This document shows, piece by piece, positions 61,855 to 64,000 of a stretch of DNA of 64,000 bases. The notes below the pieces were generated by a model. It saw nothing but the letters and a program-made list of their open reading frames with translations. It did no database searches and was not told the origin of the DNA. Position 1 is the stretch's first letter. The number at the start of each line of letters is the position of its first letter. The translations under genes were made by a program, and so were the position numbers. The stretch comes from Impatiens glandulifera (taxonomy: Eukaryota; Streptophyta; Magnoliopsida; Ericales; Balsaminaceae), in assembly GCF_907164915.1 (NCBI RefSeq), contig NC_061870.1, forward strand, positions 22,543,348-22,607,347, in the 5' to 3' direction.

Positions 61855-62652
61855 ATGGGCGGGTCAACCCATAGCATTTTTAATTTTATTTTTAACCGTT
61901 TTAAGTTTATGGGCGGGTCAACCCATAATCCGACCCAAGTATCCATTTACTCTCACATATATCCAAATTAACCACAGCTCTCGACCCGGCAATCCGAACA
62001 CTTTAAAAATTAAGCAACATTATATATATATATATATAGATTAGTTAGTTAAAAAGTTGAACTTATATTGTTAAAATGTCACGCGTTTATCAAATTTTGG
62101 GTTGAATTTAAAATATAAAGTGTTATTAGCCTAGTTAGTTAAAAGTTTGTACTTGTTTTGTTAGGTTGCAAGTTCGAACCATACCTATAACATTTTTAAT
62201 TTTATTTTTAACCGTTTTAAGTTTATGGGCGGCTCAACCCACAATCCGACACAAGTATCCATTTACTCTCACATATATCCAAATTAACCACAGCTCTCGA
62301 CCCGGCAATCCGGACACTTTAAAAATTAAGCATCATTATATATATATATATATATATAGATTAGTTAGTTAAAAAGTTGAACTTATATTGTTAAAATGTC
62401 ACGCGTTTATCAAATTTTGGGTTGAATTTAAAATATAAAGTGTTATTAGCCTAGTTGGTTAAAATTGTACTTGTTTTGTTAGGTCGTAAGTTCGAACCAT
62501 ACCTATAGTATTTTTAATTTTATTTTTAACCGTTTTAAGTTTATGGGCGGGTCAACCCACAACCCGACCCAAGTATCCATTTACTCTCACATATATCCAA
62601 ATTAACCACAACTCTCGACCCGGCAATCCGGACACTTTAAAAATTAAGCATC

Positions 62653-62692
<40 letters not shown>
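61855..62692 (+). repeat. Three-copy tandem repeat with SINE-like head and TA tracts
   Basis: Units of about 300-310 bp start near 61880, 62190 and 62500. Each runs 'tttttaaccgttttaagttt', 'atgggcgggtcaaccca', 'ccatttactctcacatat', 'ctctcgacccggcaatcc', a TA tract (62021-62038, 62336-62357, 62655-62691), 'tgtcacgcgtttatcaaat'. The first two end in 'gcctagttagttaaaa' plus 'aagttcgaaccatacc', which fit the A and B boxes of a tRNA-derived SINE. The third ends at the TA tract. Short plus-strand frames here are repeat translation, not genes. Confidence 0.85.
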
Positions 62693-62693
<1 letters not shown>

Positions 62694-62979
62694 CTTATAA
62701 TTACAATAACTTTATAAATACAGTAAATACTTAATAACAACTTATAATTACAGTAACATAAATTGATATCAAATAAGAAGTTTCAACTTAAGAAGTTTTC
62801 ATTGTAAATGATATGTCCAAACAATATAAGATTACATAACATTACACAAATTAACCCAACAAACCTACAAATAGACAAACATAATAAAATTACATCAACC
62901 ACTTACAAATCATCACAATCCAAGTAAACACAACTACTATAATAGCAACTCTAAATTTCATATTTAGAGAACATATCTC

Positions 62980-63408
62980 ATTAGTCAACTTCATAAAAAT
63001 CCTCTTTGACATCATTGTAATCAACTGCATCATCACAACTAATAGACTTCTTCAATTGATTTATCTCCATATGCAGTTTTTTATTATCCCTCTTGAAATC
63101 ATTGATAATTATTTTAGTTCTATCCGACAATTCCAGGTCTTGCCATAAGAAAAAGCCACATCCATTTTCCTGAATATCCAATAAAATTTATGAATATTCA
63201 ATAATTAAACTTTTGAAGTATTCTTTTATAAAAAAATCTTACTTTAAATTTTAGACATGAAAAAAACGTCTTCCTGGATTAGTTTCCTTCCATGTTGTCC
63301 AAAGAGATGCTTTTAACCCACAATAACATTTTATATAGAAGTTTCACCTTGTTCGTCATTCATACGTCTTTGATTCAAAAACGATGTTGATGAAGAGGTA
63401 GCAGCCAT
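62980..63408 (-). pseudogene. GRF-type zinc-finger protein, probably broken
   Basis: ATG at 63408 opens MAATSSSTSFLNQRRMNDEQ. A frame change near 63355 (where the first frame hits a stop) leads to CYCGLKASLWTTWKETNPGR then RFFH, the start of the zf-GRF motif (C.C...........T..NPGRRF..C). A run of seven T, one short of what the frame needs, follows and loses the motif's next Cys. After an intron-like gap (about 63240-63185) the frame CGFFLWQDLELSDRTKIIIN continues into a coiled-coil-like tail and stops at 62981. Small GRF proteins of this type are numerous in plants and have no settled function. Confidence 0.65.
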
Positions 63409-63508
63409 GAAATCTACCTATATAAAAATATAAAGTTGTTTCAAATTGTACAAAACAACATCAACTAAATGGTACAAAAGAGTGTGAACTTTGTATATAT
63501 AGACAAAA

Positions 63509-64000
63509 GACTAATTCCCCTAATGTAATCAAACATAAAATAATTCCCCTAATGCAATTAAACATAAACTAATTCCCAAAATATCACTATCAATGCAATC
63601 AAACAAAAACTTTTAATTATCAAATTACAGTAAAAAAATATTCATATCAAATTACTTTATATCAAATTGAGGAGAAATTCTTTATAATATCAGTTGGAAC
63701 AGGTCTACTGAGGCCATTGCGCCAAAGATTCAGTTCTTCCAAATTGACAAGTTTTCCCATCTCATGTTTAGGAAAGGCCCTTTTGAATCAAAAGGGAATT
63801 TAATTCAAAATTTCACTTTTAAATTACAGTAACAAATGATTCATATCAAATTTATAGTGTTCACCCTCAACTTTCCCTAATATAAACCCTAATTTAATGT
63901 GAAGCTGAGCTAAGAAAAATGTTGTCAAACCTAGATTACTAATAAATCAACTTCTATTGAATGAATGTAACGAGTGAGGGAACAAATTTAAGACGAACCT
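63509..64000 (-). repeat. Inverted repeat, right arm (reaches window end)
   Basis: Reverse complement of 61360-61853. It lies upstream of the GRF-type coding remnant, separated from its ATG by an intron-like stretch ending 'atatag'. The match reaches the last base, so the repeat may extend beyond the window. Confidence 0.92.

Noticed and set aside
61826..62372. Two plus-strand frames of about 70 codons with nearly identical sequence
   Set aside because: They are translations of the tandem SINE-headed repeat and end in the TA tract.
1..64000. CRISPR arrays, operons, ribosome-binding sites, rRNA or intact tRNA genes
   Set aside because: The DNA is plant nuclear; repeats are transposon-derived or simple, and the tRNA-like boxes seen belong to degraded SINE-like repeats without a foldable tRNA.

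Overview
The window is nuclear DNA of a flowering plant, very probably a eudicot. It is strongly AT-rich, its genes are split by short GT-AG introns, and transposons fill most of the space between them. The species cannot be named from the sequence. Four protein genes look intact or nearly so: (1) a 15-exon PP2C / cyclic-nucleotide-binding / kinase-like protein on the minus strand (7771-13007); (2) a chloroplast-type two-domain glyoxalase I on the plus strand (33231-35294); (3) a Bin3-type RNA methyltransferase on the plus strand (38591-40054); (4) an Aux/IAA repressor of the IAA27 type on the minus strand (49784-51102). They are unrelated housekeeping or signalling genes and do not form a pathway.

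Layout. 1-7.7 kb: intergenic, with LINE 3'-end remnants and tandem repeats. 7.77-13.5 kb: PP2C-kinase gene. 13.5-20.76 kb: AT-rich DNA with a Harbinger-type Myb/SANT pseudogene and MITE-like debris. 20.77-32.92 kb: one 12.2-kb Mutator-like element (MULE) with a decayed FAR1-type transposase and an opposite-strand ORF of the type associated with ULP1-like proteases. Inside it is a second, non-autonomous MULE with long terminal inverted repeats (TIRs), and inside that a 3.1-kb mariner element that carries what looks like a captured host promoter and first exon. I could read the target-site duplications (TSDs) of all three. 33.2-35.3 kb: glyoxalase I. 36.3-37.3 kb: minus-strand LINE fragment. 38.6-40.05 kb: RNA methyltransferase.

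40.2-49.7 kb: AT-rich, with SINE-like repeats, a BPI/LBP-family pseudogene split by a 5'-truncated LINE with a 17-bp TSD, an orphan promoter/5'-UTR-like segment and a 1.4-kb palindrome. 49.8-51.1 kb: IAA27-like gene. 52.9-55.0 kb: large inverted repeat of hAT BED-finger fragments inside a LINE remnant. 56-58.9 kb: less AT-rich stretch with no recognised gene. 59.7-61.0 kb: degraded Copia polyprotein. 61.1-64.0 kb: inverted repeat of about 490 bp around tandem SINE-headed repeats and a GRF zinc-finger pseudogene; its right arm reaches the window edge.

Most striking points: the three-level transposon nest with a probable gene capture, a glyoxalase I intron with no visible AG acceptor at the homology-predicted place, and a tandem duplication in the PP2C gene that made a dead copy of an exon start.
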